Part shown: positions 1 to 4,795 of the stretch, piece after piece
How the letters are laid out: each line of letters begins with the position of its first letter
How positions within the stretch are numbered: the stretch's first letter is position 1
Assembly: GCA_017958245.1 (NCBI GenBank)
Contig: JAGDDC010000337.1
Coordinates: 1-5,735 of the forward strand
Reading direction: 5' to 3'
Length of the DNA: 5,735 bases
Origin: Lachnospiraceae bacterium
Lineage (GTDB): Bacteria > Bacillota_A > Clostridia > Lachnospirales > Lachnospiraceae
Translations under genes and position numbers: made by a program
Notes under the pieces: generated by a model
Told to the model about the DNA's origin: nothing
The model's input: the letters and a program-made list of their open reading frames with translations, nothing else
Database searches by the model: none

Positions 1-222
1 GACATCGGAAATCAAAAAAACTCAAATCCCGATGTCATGAGAGCAAGAAATGGCCCCAAAAAGACATCGGAAATCAAAAAAACTCAAATCCCGATGTCAT
101 GGGAGCAGGAAATGAGGTCCTGAAGACATCGGAAATTGAAAAAACTCAAATCCCGATGTCATGGGAGCAGGAAAGGAGGTCCTGAAGACATCGGAAATTG
201 AAAAAACTCAAATCCCGATGTC
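1..222. repeat. 62-bp tandem repeat with palindromic-ended 36-bp core (3.6 copies)
   Basis: Four cores lie at 1-36, 63-98, 125-160 and 187-222, an exact 62-bp period. Each core starts with GACATCGG and ends with its reverse complement CCGATGTC, so each can form an 8-bp stem around an A-rich 20-nt loop. Cores 1 and 2 share one loop variant (AAATCAAAAAAAC) and cores 3 and 4 another (AAATTGAAAAAAC). The 26-bp intervening segments are also conserved: those after cores 2 and 3 differ at one base. The whole 62 bp is therefore the repeated unit. No coding frame persists, because 62 is not a multiple of three. The window begins on the first base of a core, so the array may continue to the left. Function unknown. 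Confidence 0.95.
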
Positions 223-299
223 ATGAGATATATCATCCCCACAGGGGCATTAGGAAAGGGGGGAAAGGTGCATTTGCGATGTCGGGGAAGTTAATATAT
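223..299. other. Spacer between the two repeat arrays
   Basis: This short stretch contains a purine-rich run at 251-268 and an isolated CGATGTCGGG near 277-286, which echoes the end of the upstream repeat core. I see no gene, no convincing promoter and no terminator. A TTGCGA (274-279) followed by TATATC (295-300) is too poorly spaced (15 bp) to call as a promoter. Confidence 0.4.
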
Positions 300-541
300 C
301 CGGAGAATACAAGGCCTTAAGCCATGAGGCTTGGCAAAGCTCGACCGGAAAGTATGAAACCGGATGCCATGAAGCTTGGCAAAACTCGACCGGAGAGTAT
401 GAAACCGGATACCATGAAACAGGACACCATGAAGCAGGATGCCATGAAACAGGCAAGCATGAAACAGGATGCCATGAAACATGCAAGCAGGAAAGCATGA
501 AACAGGAAACCATTTAACAAGCAACTATGAAACTGTATGTG
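300..541. repeat. 15-bp-unit minisatellite (ATGAAACAGGATGCC-like)
   Basis: From 324 the sequence is built of 15-bp units starting with ATG, typified by ATGAAACAGGATGCC. Units 324-368 and 369-413 form a higher-order 45-bp duplication. The phase is kept to 488, broken by an 8-bp partial unit (489-496), then resumes at 497, 512 and 527. A degenerate unit lies upstream at 300-323. Because 15 is a multiple of three, frames stay open on both strands. On the plus strand 324-500 would encode 58 residues made of pentapeptides such as MKQDA, MKPDT and MKQAS. I regard these frames as by-products of the repeat, since no ribosome-binding site or partner domain supports them. Confidence 0.9.
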
Positions 542-594
542 AGGAGGGATTTACAACGAGAAAAGAGAAAACTAATCTGATCAGACACACGTCC

Positions 595-1425
595 ATGTAT
601 GAGGAAGCAGAGCGGAGATTCCGTGAACTGAAGGAGATCAAAGGGGAGATGGAGGCACGGATCGCAAAAGCCCCGCCCGGCAAGATACATGTTGTGAATG
701 CAAAAGGGAAGGCGCAGTATTATCTGCGAAAGGAAGAATCCGACAAAAGCGGAGAGTACATTCCAAAGGCCGAGATACCGACCATCAAAGCATATCTTCA
801 AAAATCATATGACGAGAGAGCGTTGAAGCTTCTAAACACTGAAATCAAGAGTCTTGAGACATATCTTAGGAAATCATACAAGATCACCGAAAGAATCCGA
901 AACATCTATTCACAAAGCCTCGCTGAAGTAAAACAATATACAAATCCCATCGACGTTTCGAACGATGACTACGCAAGGGCGTGGATGAGCATTCCTTTCA
1001 AGGGGAAAGAGATTGGCGAAGGGGTGCCGGTTTTCGTGACCGACCGAAAGGAGCGCGTGCGGTCAAAGTCGGAGCTAACGATCGCAAATGCGCTGGCAAA
1101 GCGCGGAATTCCCTACAAATACGAGTGTCCGCTGACGCTTCAGAACGGAGCGGTCATCTATCCGGATTTTTCTGTCCTGGATGTGAGAACGCGAAGAGTG
1201 CTGTATTGGGAACACAGAGGGATGATGGATGATCGGGATTACTCACGTCAGGCGGTTTTCAAAATGAAGTCCATGGCAAGAAACGGCATAATCCCGGGCA
1301 GGGACCTGATCATCACCGAAGAGACACTTGCGAATCCTTTGGGAACGGACGAGATCGAAGCTCTGATCGATGCGTATTTTATCGGGGACGTCCCGACTGC
1401 ACCAAGGCTCAGAGATGTTGTGTAA
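595..1425 (+). CDS. PD-(D/E)XK-like nuclease domain protein, hypothetical
   Basis: The product is 276 aa from the ATG at 595. Residues 1-26 are a charged, probably coiled-coil helix. Residues 29-70 carry a strand-rich motif with YYLR and YIPK, then IKAYLQKSY, a pattern I associate with a hypothetical family in Firmicutes. Residues 156-240 look like a PD-(D/E)XK nuclease core: SKSE with E160, PDF with D191, YWEH with E206, and lysines K223 and K225 on the following helix, reminiscent of the EHFG-type variant in some helicase-associated nucleases. An in-frame ATG at 481 would add 38 residues, but these are encoded by the minisatellite. Neither start has a well-placed Shine-Dalgarno sequence; GAGGAGGG at 541-548 is 46 bp too early for 595. 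The substrate is unknown and there is no methylase or helicase partner in view, so I do not call it restriction-modification. The nuclease fold is inferred from motifs only. Confidence 0.75.
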   Translation: MYEEAERRFRELKEIKGEMEARIAKAPPGKIHVVNAKGKAQYYLRKEESDKSGEYIPKAEIPTIKAYLQKSYDERALKLLNTEIKSLETYLRKSYKITERIRNIYSQSLAEVKQYTNPIDVSNDDYARAWMSIPFKGKEIGEGVPVFVTDRKERVRSKSELTIANALAKRGIPYKYECPLTLQNGAVIYPDFSVLDVRTRRVLYWEHRGMMDDRDYSRQAVFKMKSMARNGIIPGRDLIITEETLANPLGTDEIEALIDAYFIGDVPTAPRLRDVV

Positions 1426-1450
1426 GAAGACTCAGAGGCCGGATCAGGAT

Positions 1451-1588
1451 CAGTCGGCAAGGAGGAAATCTGTGGAGCTTTCGGGACGGCTTGTAAACGC
1501 GGGTGGAAGTCGGGTCAGGAACAGCCGGTTAGGAGGAGCAATGGGAGCTTTCGGGACGGCTTGTAAACGCGGGTGGAAGTCGGGTCAG
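1451..1588. repeat. 45-bp perfect duplication at 70-bp spacing
   Basis: The 45-bp segment at 1474-1518 (beginning GGAGCTTTCGGGACGGC) recurs without mismatch at 1544-1588. Similarity extends left as CAG(T/C)CGG followed by AGGAGGA (1451-1466 and 1522-1537), offset by one extra base, so the ancestral unit was about 70 bp. A degenerate third start follows the second copy as GGGTCAG. The period is not a multiple of three and the copies fall in different frames, so this is non-coding. It occupies much of the 1426-1783 gap. Confidence 0.92.
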
Positions 1589-1643
1589 AGCTGGAATAGT
1601 TGGATAAGAGGAACTCTGAGGTGACTGTCCGAATGACCTGGAG

Positions 1644-1701
1644 GTGTGATTGAGGAATGCGGCCGGGCCTGAGCAGGAACAGCCGAGACATGCAATCACG
1701 C
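1644..1701. repeat. Imperfect inverted repeat / stem-loop
   Basis: GGTGTGATTG (arm 1644-1652) pairs with CAATCACGC (1693-1701), giving nine pairs including one G-U. Inside it CGGC (1660-1663) can pair with GCCG (1682-1685), and CCT/AGG can close the apex. No T-run follows on either side, so it is not a classical intrinsic terminator. It lies directly upstream of the predicted SigD-type promoter and could be a weak terminator for the nuclease transcript or a protein site. Function not assigned. Confidence 0.4.
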
Positions 1702-1711
1702 ACCGCACTGT

Positions 1712-1738
1712 TAAGAAAAGGGCCGGAAATGTCGATAT
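1712..1738 (+). promoter_or_regulatory. SigD/FliA (sigma-28)-type promoter
   Basis: TAAG (1712-1715) is followed by exactly 15 bp and then GTCGATAT (1731-1738). The known SigD consensus is TAAA-N15-GCCGATAT, so 3 of 4 and 7 of 8 positions match at the correct spacing. Transcription would begin around 1745, leaving a leader of about 39 nt before the ATG at 1784. I found no housekeeping promoter in the same stretch. If real, the downstream gene would belong to the motility/sigma-28 regulon. This is a motif match only. Confidence 0.5.
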
Positions 1739-1783
1739 AGAAGTGTGGGAAACGGAATTCTTTTTAGTGCAAGGAGGCGCGAT

Positions 1784-2635
1784 ATGAGTATTGGAAACAT
1801 AGGAAACAAAGGATTTCCCGGGATCGACAGATTCAAGGGAGCAGAGAACACCGTAAACAAGGCGGGAAAAGACAGCAAGACAAAGGCAGCAGGCAATCTC
1901 TTTGGCGATCCGGCTGCAAAGTACGACAAGAAGGCAGGACAGATCCCCGGCACGCCCGACGACGTGGCAGGCGCGAGGATAGGAAAGGGCCCGAAGGCGG
2001 AGGCATTTGACGAGGCATCACTCTCGGATGCTGCAAAAGAGTATCTGGCAAAGCTTCGGAGCACCTACGGAGACATCGAGTTCTCCGTTGCAAGATTCGC
2101 AAATGATGAAGAGGCGGACGACATCATTGCGCACACCAGGACGAGCAAGAGCTTCGTGGCGCTGATAGACCCCGACACTCTCGAGAAGATGGCGAAGGAT
2201 TCTGAGGCGGCAGCAAGGTTCGAGGAGCTGCTCGGAAACGCCGGAACAGAGTTTGAGAAGATCACCGAAGGACTTGGCGAGGATGCCAAGGACATAGAGA
2301 AGATGAGCATCATAGTTGACGGAGAGGGCAACCTGAGCTACTCTGTGACTATGCGCAACAACGAAGCCCTTATAAAAGGTATGAGAGAGGGTGCCGAGAA
2401 GGCAAAAGAGGCTCGCGAGGCAAGGCAGGCGCGCGCAGAGAAGGAAAAATCGTCGGAGAAGGCAGGAAAACCTGATGCTCACCCTGCAGACAAGAAGGGA
2501 AGCATCACATTCAAGGCTTCTACGATCGAGGAACTCAGAGAACTGATCTTCAAACAGATCGAGGCCAACAAGGCAGCGCTCGCAGGAGCAGGCGCGGGCG
2601 AGACCGCAGGCGGAAGTCTTGATCTGACGGTGTGA
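1784..2635 (+). CDS. Hypothetical charged cytoplasmic protein, DUF6033-like
   Basis: The product is 283 aa. The start at 1784 is preceded by a strong AAGGAGG (1771-1777) at good spacing; a GTG at 1745 in the same frame has no such site. Residues 1-75 are low-complexity and rich in Gly, Lys and Asp. Residues 79-195 form the conserved-looking core: SLSDAAKEYLAKLRSTYGD, then FVALIDPDTLEKMAKD (about 124-139) and SIIVDGEGNLSYSVTM (175-190). Residues 197-230 are a Lys/Glu/Ala-rich, coiled-coil-like helix, and 240-266 another helical segment. The tail is AGAGAGETAGG. No signal peptide or membrane segment is visible. From memory the core resembles the Lachnospiraceae DUF6033 family, a tentative label with no known function. 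A SigD-type promoter precedes it. The last codons are partly duplicated downstream. The gene is real on start context and composition; its function is unknown. Confidence 0.8.
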   Translation: MSIGNIGNKGFPGIDRFKGAENTVNKAGKDSKTKAAGNLFGDPAAKYDKKAGQIPGTPDDVAGARIGKGPKAEAFDEASLSDAAKEYLAKLRSTYGDIEFSVARFANDEEADDIIAHTRTSKSFVALIDPDTLEKMAKDSEAAARFEELLGNAGTEFEKITEGLGEDAKDIEKMSIIVDGEGNLSYSVTMRNNEALIKGMREGAEKAKEAREARQARAEKEKSSEKAGKPDAHPADKKGSITFKASTIEELRELIFKQIEANKAALAGAGAGETAGGSLDLTV

Positions 2636-2670
2636 GATTGCGGAAGTATGTAGGCGCGGGCGAGACCGCA
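2590..2670. repeat. 19-bp duplication of the 3' end of the 283-aa gene
   Basis: AGGCGCGGGCGAGACCGCA occurs at 2590-2608, where it encodes GAGETA near the C-terminus, and again at 2652-2670, after the stop codon. The offset is 62 bp. A second small repeat, GCGGAAGT, occurs at 2610-2617 and 2640-2647. This looks like a partial, decayed duplication spanning the stop codon. Confidence 0.85.
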
Positions 2671-2708
2671 AGGTATGCAGAGCGGGCCCTGTGTATGTTG
2701 TAAACAAC

Positions 2709-2727
2709 GGGAAAGAGGGTGTTTCCC
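2709..2727. repeat. Small hairpin GGGAAA/TTTCCC
   Basis: GGGAAA (2709-2714) pairs with TTTCCC (2722-2727) over a 7-nt loop. It lies 74 bp after the 283-aa gene and may contribute to 3'-end formation. The following bases are CTCACC, with no U-tract, so a terminator call would be weak. Confidence 0.3.
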
Positions 2728-2762
2728 CTCACCATCGTTCAGACAGAACATATGATGATATA

Positions 2763-2807
2763 AACAGCGGATGAGAGAGTACAAATGATACTCTTTCATC
2801 CGCTGTT
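2763..2807. terminator. Long hairpin between convergent genes, possible bidirectional terminator
   Basis: Arms of 19 nt (2763-2781 and 2789-2807) pair throughout with a single G-U wobble, around the 7-nt loop CAAATGA. It sits between the end of the plus-strand 283-aa gene (2635) and the end of minus-strand aroE-aroK (3005), the usual place for a shared terminator. Against this, no T-run follows on the plus strand (AAACG), and on the minus strand only TTTATAT is seen. An RNA-stabilising hairpin or a small inverted-repeat element remnant are alternatives. The structure is certain; the role is inferred. Confidence 0.55.
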
Positions 2808-2885
2808 AAACGTTCGTGAAGGATCTCCCTGAAGTCAGTCAAACGGCTGCTTCAAAGGGTGGGATGACTACCTCCTCTTTCTATC

Positions 2886-2916
2886 CTGATTATGTGAAGC
2901 TCTGATTATGTGAAGC
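2886..2916. repeat. 15-bp perfect tandem duplication, period 16
   Basis: CTGATTATGTGAAGC occurs at 2886-2900 and again at 2902-2916, separated by one T. It is non-coding and lies between the long hairpin and the end of aroE-aroK. Confidence 0.85.
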
Positions 2917-2933
2917 CTTATCAAGTCGCGAGC

Positions 2934-3017
2934 TATTCTGACCGCGATTTATCGTAGTCCGATCATATCGTCGGGTATTCTGACTGTGATTGATCGAAGA
3001 CTGGTCATATAACCGGG
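2934..3017. repeat. 42-bp tandem duplication overlapping the aroK 3' end
   Basis: Two adjacent 42-bp units (2934-2975 and 2976-3017) match at about 32 of 42 positions, sharing TATTCTGAC, GAT, ATCG, TCATAT and a final CGGG. The second unit contains the last codons and stop (3005-3007) of the minus-strand aroE-aroK gene. The first is therefore a decayed copy of that gene's tail plus flank. This matches the tail duplication seen at the 283-aa gene. Confidence 0.75.
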
Positions 3018-3925
3018 GGCTTACGGAGCTTCTTTAGCAAATCTTCCGCGTCGCCGTCCGTTATGATGTCTGCGAGCATTGTGTAGAGGGGGAGGCGCTC
3101 CTTCAGGAGCTGTGCGGCGCCATGCTTTAGTGACAGAGGGCGGCCTTCTGTCGCGAGACTCTCTGCAGGTCTGTCTATGAAAACTATCAATCCGTTTTCT
3201 CTCATCGGATGATAGTTTTCTTCTTTTACGACGATACCGCCTCCTGTCGCGATCACGCGTCCGCCCGCCGAGCAGGCCATGCGGAGAACGGAGGTCTCGA
3301 GCTCCCGAAAATGAGGCTCACCCTTTGTTTCAAAGAGCTCCGGTATAGTCATGCCCGCAAGCTTCTCCACCTCTGCATCGGTATCTATGAGGTCTCGGTT
3401 GAGTTCCTGCGCCAGTATCTTTCCAAGCGTCGATTTGCCGCATCCGGCCATTCCTATCAGGATGATGTTGCAGTTTTCAAATGTGATCTGTCTGATGATG
3501 TTCTCGAGGAGTGCTCTGTTCGCAGCTCCTTTTGAAATGAATTCCTTCTCCTCGTTTATCTGCCCTGTGAAGAGGAGCGATGCACAGCTTGCCTGCGCTA
3601 CGAGCATAGAAAGGCCATTTGCGGAGATGGGGGCGGGGCCACAGGTCCTGTCCTCGGCCTCCAAAAGCAGCTCGGTCTTCAAAGGGTTGTAGACTATGTC
3701 GATCACCGCATACAGGCTTTTGAAGCCGTCAAGCGAGACCGGAGCCTTGCCGTTTGTAGGGTACATGCCTACGGGCGTTGTATTGACAAGGATGTCGGTG
3801 TCTTTGTAGAGGGCGAGGTTGTCGTAGGAATCGACCATTGCAAAGATCTCTCCCGCACCATGGCGTGAAGCCTTGCCGCCCGCGGTGCGAAGGACTTCGT
3901 CAGGCAGGGCCTTTCTTGAAAGCAC
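3005..3925 (-). CDS. aroK: AroE C-terminal part fused to AroK, after the frameshift
   Basis: This is a 306-aa open frame from a GTG at 3925, which is probably an internal valine, not a true start. Residues 1-115 complete AroE: NTTPVGMYP (48-56), DIVYNPLKTELL (76-87) and NGLSMLVAQA (103-112). Residues 150-306 are shikimate kinase: Walker A GMAGCGKST (158-166), DTD (181-183), FRELE with the shikimate-binding arginine at 207, GGG (228-230), the lid motif GRPLSL (261-266) and RLPLY (277-281). All expected kinase residues are present. There is no obvious ribosome-binding site at the GTG, so the kinase may be poorly made if the frameshift is genuine. Confidence 0.85.
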   Translation of the reverse strand: MLSRKALPDEVLRTAGGKASRHGAGEIFAMVDSYDNLALYKDTDILVNTTPVGMYPTNGKAPVSLDGFKSLYAVIDIVYNPLKTELLLEAEDRTCGPAPISANGLSMLVAQASCASLLFTGQINEEKEFISKGAANRALLENIIRQITFENCNIILIGMAGCGKSTLGKILAQELNRDLIDTDAEVEKLAGMTIPELFETKGEPHFRELETSVLRMACSAGGRVIATGGGIVVKEENYHPMRENGLIVFIDRPAESLATEGRPLSLKHGAAQLLKERLPLYTMLADIITDGDAEDLLKKLRKPPVI

Positions 3926-3927
3926 TG

Positions 3928-4338
3928 TTATATCGGCTGCGCCGCAGTCAAAAGCGCCATGGCGACAGCGCGCACAGCTCCTCCGTTGCCGAGTATCAGG
4001 CAGCGCTTGCCTGCCGCATCGATACCGTGCCTCTCGAGAAGGTAGAGAAAGCCTGAGTAGTCAGTGTTGAAGCCTTTCAATTTGCCGTTTTTCTTCACTA
4101 CGGTGTTCACGCTCCCGATCCGCCTCGCCGCATCCGACAGCTCGTCACAGTAGTCTATGATCACTTTTTTGTAGGGTATGGTGACGTTCACGCCGTCAAG
4201 CCCTTCCCGTTCGAAGAAGCCCGCCAGCTCGTCCCCCGTGCGCTCGTACAGACGGTATTCGTAGTCTGCGAGCAGCTCATGAATCCTCGGAGAGAAGCTG
4301 TGTCCCAGGCTCCCTCCAAGCAGACCGAATCTTCCCAT
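3928..4338 (-). CDS. aroE: AroE N-terminal part (substrate-binding domain), before the frameshift
   Basis: As read, this is a 136-aa fragment ending prematurely at 3928. It holds the shikimate-binding GHSFSP (S14 and S16), the catalytic lysine K57 in NVTIPYK, GSVNTV (about 75-80), the catalytic aspartate D93 in NTDYSGF, and the start of the NADP-binding Rossmann domain, GNGGAVRAVA (117-126). The last six residues, TAAQPI, are out of frame and not native. An open frame continues upstream to 4404, but its extra 22 residues (MLLLLWIEPC...) do not belong to AroE, and the ribosome-binding site supports 4338. On its own this piece would lack most of the cofactor domain and be inactive. Confidence 0.85.
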   Translation of the reverse strand: MGRFGLLGGSLGHSFSPRIHELLADYEYRLYERTGDELAGFFEREGLDGVNVTIPYKKVIIDYCDELSDAARRIGSVNTVVKKNGKLKGFNTDYSGFLYLLERHGIDAAGKRCLILGNGGAVRAVAMALLTAAQPI

Positions 4339-4378
4339 GATATCACCTTTCTTTCGGTGTGGCGTGAAAACCGGGCAT

Positions 4379-4409
4379 GGCTCGATCCATAAAAGGAGAA
4401 GCACGAGCC
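4379..4409 (-). promoter_or_regulatory. Hairpin in the aroE-aroK leader
   Basis: GGCTCG (4379-4384) and CGAGCC (4404-4409) are perfect inverted repeats around a 19-nt loop, 40-70 nt upstream of the aroE start. A second leader hairpin, GGCATG/CATGCC, lies at 4426-4442 and would be near the 5' end of the transcript. No T-run follows either, so attenuation is only a possibility, and I recognise no T-box or known riboswitch. Confidence 0.3.
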
Positions 4410-4455
4410 GGCTTTGCCTGTTGAGGGCATGCAGGTCATGCCTTCATCTCTCTTG

Positions 4456-4484
4456 ATGTTATCATAACACTGCGCAAATGTGAA
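4456..4484 (-). promoter_or_regulatory. Candidate sigma-70 promoter for aroE-aroK
   Basis: Read on the minus strand, TTCACA (4479-4484) is followed by 17 bp and TAACAT (4456-4461). The -35 differs from TTGACA at one position and the -10 from TATAAT at two. Transcription would start near 4449, giving a leader of about 110 nt. The hexamers are mediocre, so this is a weak call. Confidence 0.35.
4457..4469. promoter_or_regulatory. 13-bp palindrome TGTTATCATAACA, candidate operator
   Basis: TGTTAT and ATAACA are perfect inverted 6-mers about a central C. The palindrome overlaps the predicted -10 of the aroE-aroK promoter, and the XRE-cupin gene is transcribed away from it about 340 bp off. Position and symmetry fit a repressor site, but the regulator is unknown. 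A second odd-centred palindrome, GACGACTCGTC, lies at 4485-4495. Confidence 0.35.
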
Positions 4485-4565
4485 GACGACTCGTCGCAGT
4501 TTTGACACTTTCCGGGACCGGGGTGATGCAGTCGAAAGAACAGCAAAAGAACTTTTAAAAACATA

Positions 4566-4593
4566 TTGCATTTTTTGAAATATGATGTATAAT
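4566..4593 (+). promoter_or_regulatory. Sigma-70 promoter for the XRE-cupin gene
   Basis: TTGCAT (4566-4571), a 16-bp spacer and a perfect TATAAT (4588-4593) lie in an AT-rich stretch that contrasts with the GC-rich surroundings. Transcription would start near 4600, about 195 nt before the gene. This is the best housekeeping promoter in the window. Confidence 0.65.
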
Positions 4594-4599
4594 CAGTCT

Positions 4600-4795
4600 T
4601 GCTTTGTTTAGTAACACGAACCTAAAAGTTTAGTATAGCGAAACCGCAAATGAGCCCGCCGGGGCGCGGAGTCAGCCTTGAAACCCGTCATATGCAAAGC
4701 CTGCGCGGGCAGTGAAGTGAGCGGGTCGAAGGCCTTGCACAAGGCGGCATCGGGAGCGGGACGAAGACCGTACACCGGGCAGAACGGAGAAAAAG
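4600..4795 (+). promoter_or_regulatory. Long structured 5' leader of the XRE-cupin gene, candidate cis-regulatory RNA
   Basis: Visible helices are as follows. CCGC (4644-4647) pairs with GCGG (4666-4669), stacked on GCCC/GGGC (4654-4657/4662-4665), with a 6-nt one-sided bulge. GCCTT (4675-4679) pairs with AAGGC (4729-4733), continuing as ACCCG (4683-4687) with CGGGT (4722-4726), with CTGC/GCAG inside. GCCTT (4732-4736) pairs with AAGGC (4741-4745). CCGT (4768-4771) pairs with ACGG (4784-4787), the latter overlapping the Shine-Dalgarno GGAGA (4786-4790). The second and third helices share bases 4732-4733 and so exclude each other, as in a switch. I recognise no known riboswitch class. Short frames occur here (for example 4650-4715) but have no supporting signals. 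Confidence 0.4.

Larger units (their letters stand above)
3005..4338 (-). pseudogene. aroE-aroK: Bifunctional shikimate dehydrogenase/shikimate kinase, frameshifted
   Basis: With one base restored the product is 444 aa: AroE (about 1-265) reduces 3-dehydroshikimate with NADPH, and AroK (about 285-444) phosphorylates shikimate with ATP. Both act in the cytoplasm in chorismate synthesis. The ATG at 4336-4338 is preceded by AAAGGTG at good spacing. The reading frame breaks at the A4 run 3950-3953 (TTTT in the gene). One extra T would turn ALL-TAAQPI-stop into ALFDCGAADITVLSRK and join the two halves. Every motif on both sides is intact, so the lesion is either very recent or a homopolymer sequencing error. 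AroE and AroK are often separate proteins; a fused chain occurs in some Clostridia. The function call is firm; whether the gene is truly broken is undecided. Confidence 0.88.

Noticed and set aside
1..222. CRISPR array
   Set aside because: The core and spacing sizes fit, but the intervening 26-bp segments are near-identical to each other, no cas gene is present, and the true repeating unit is the whole 62 bp.
324..500. Plus-strand 58-aa MKQDA pentapeptide-repeat protein
   Set aside because: It is explained by the minisatellite. There is no Shine-Dalgarno before 324, and the frame ends at the repeat's phase break.
250..520. Minus-strand frames with Cys/Phe/His-rich repetitive peptides
   Set aside because: All three minus frames stay open because of the 15-bp periodicity. 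The peptides simply mirror the repeat, with no ribosome-binding site or recognisable domain.
527..580. 17-aa leader peptide before the nuclease gene (ATG 527, stop 578-580)
   Set aside because: It ends 14 bp before the nuclease ATG, so coupling is imaginable, but there is no ribosome-binding site and the start is itself a repeat unit.
1370..1624. 84-aa plus-strand frame
   Set aside because: It overlaps the end of the nuclease gene and reads the 45-bp duplicated segment in two different frames, as expected of non-coding DNA.
2018..2707. 229-aa minus-strand frame
   Set aside because: It is antisense to the 283-aa gene, Arg/Cys/Leu-rich in shadow fashion, with no supporting start site; the plus-strand gene has a strong ribosome-binding site.
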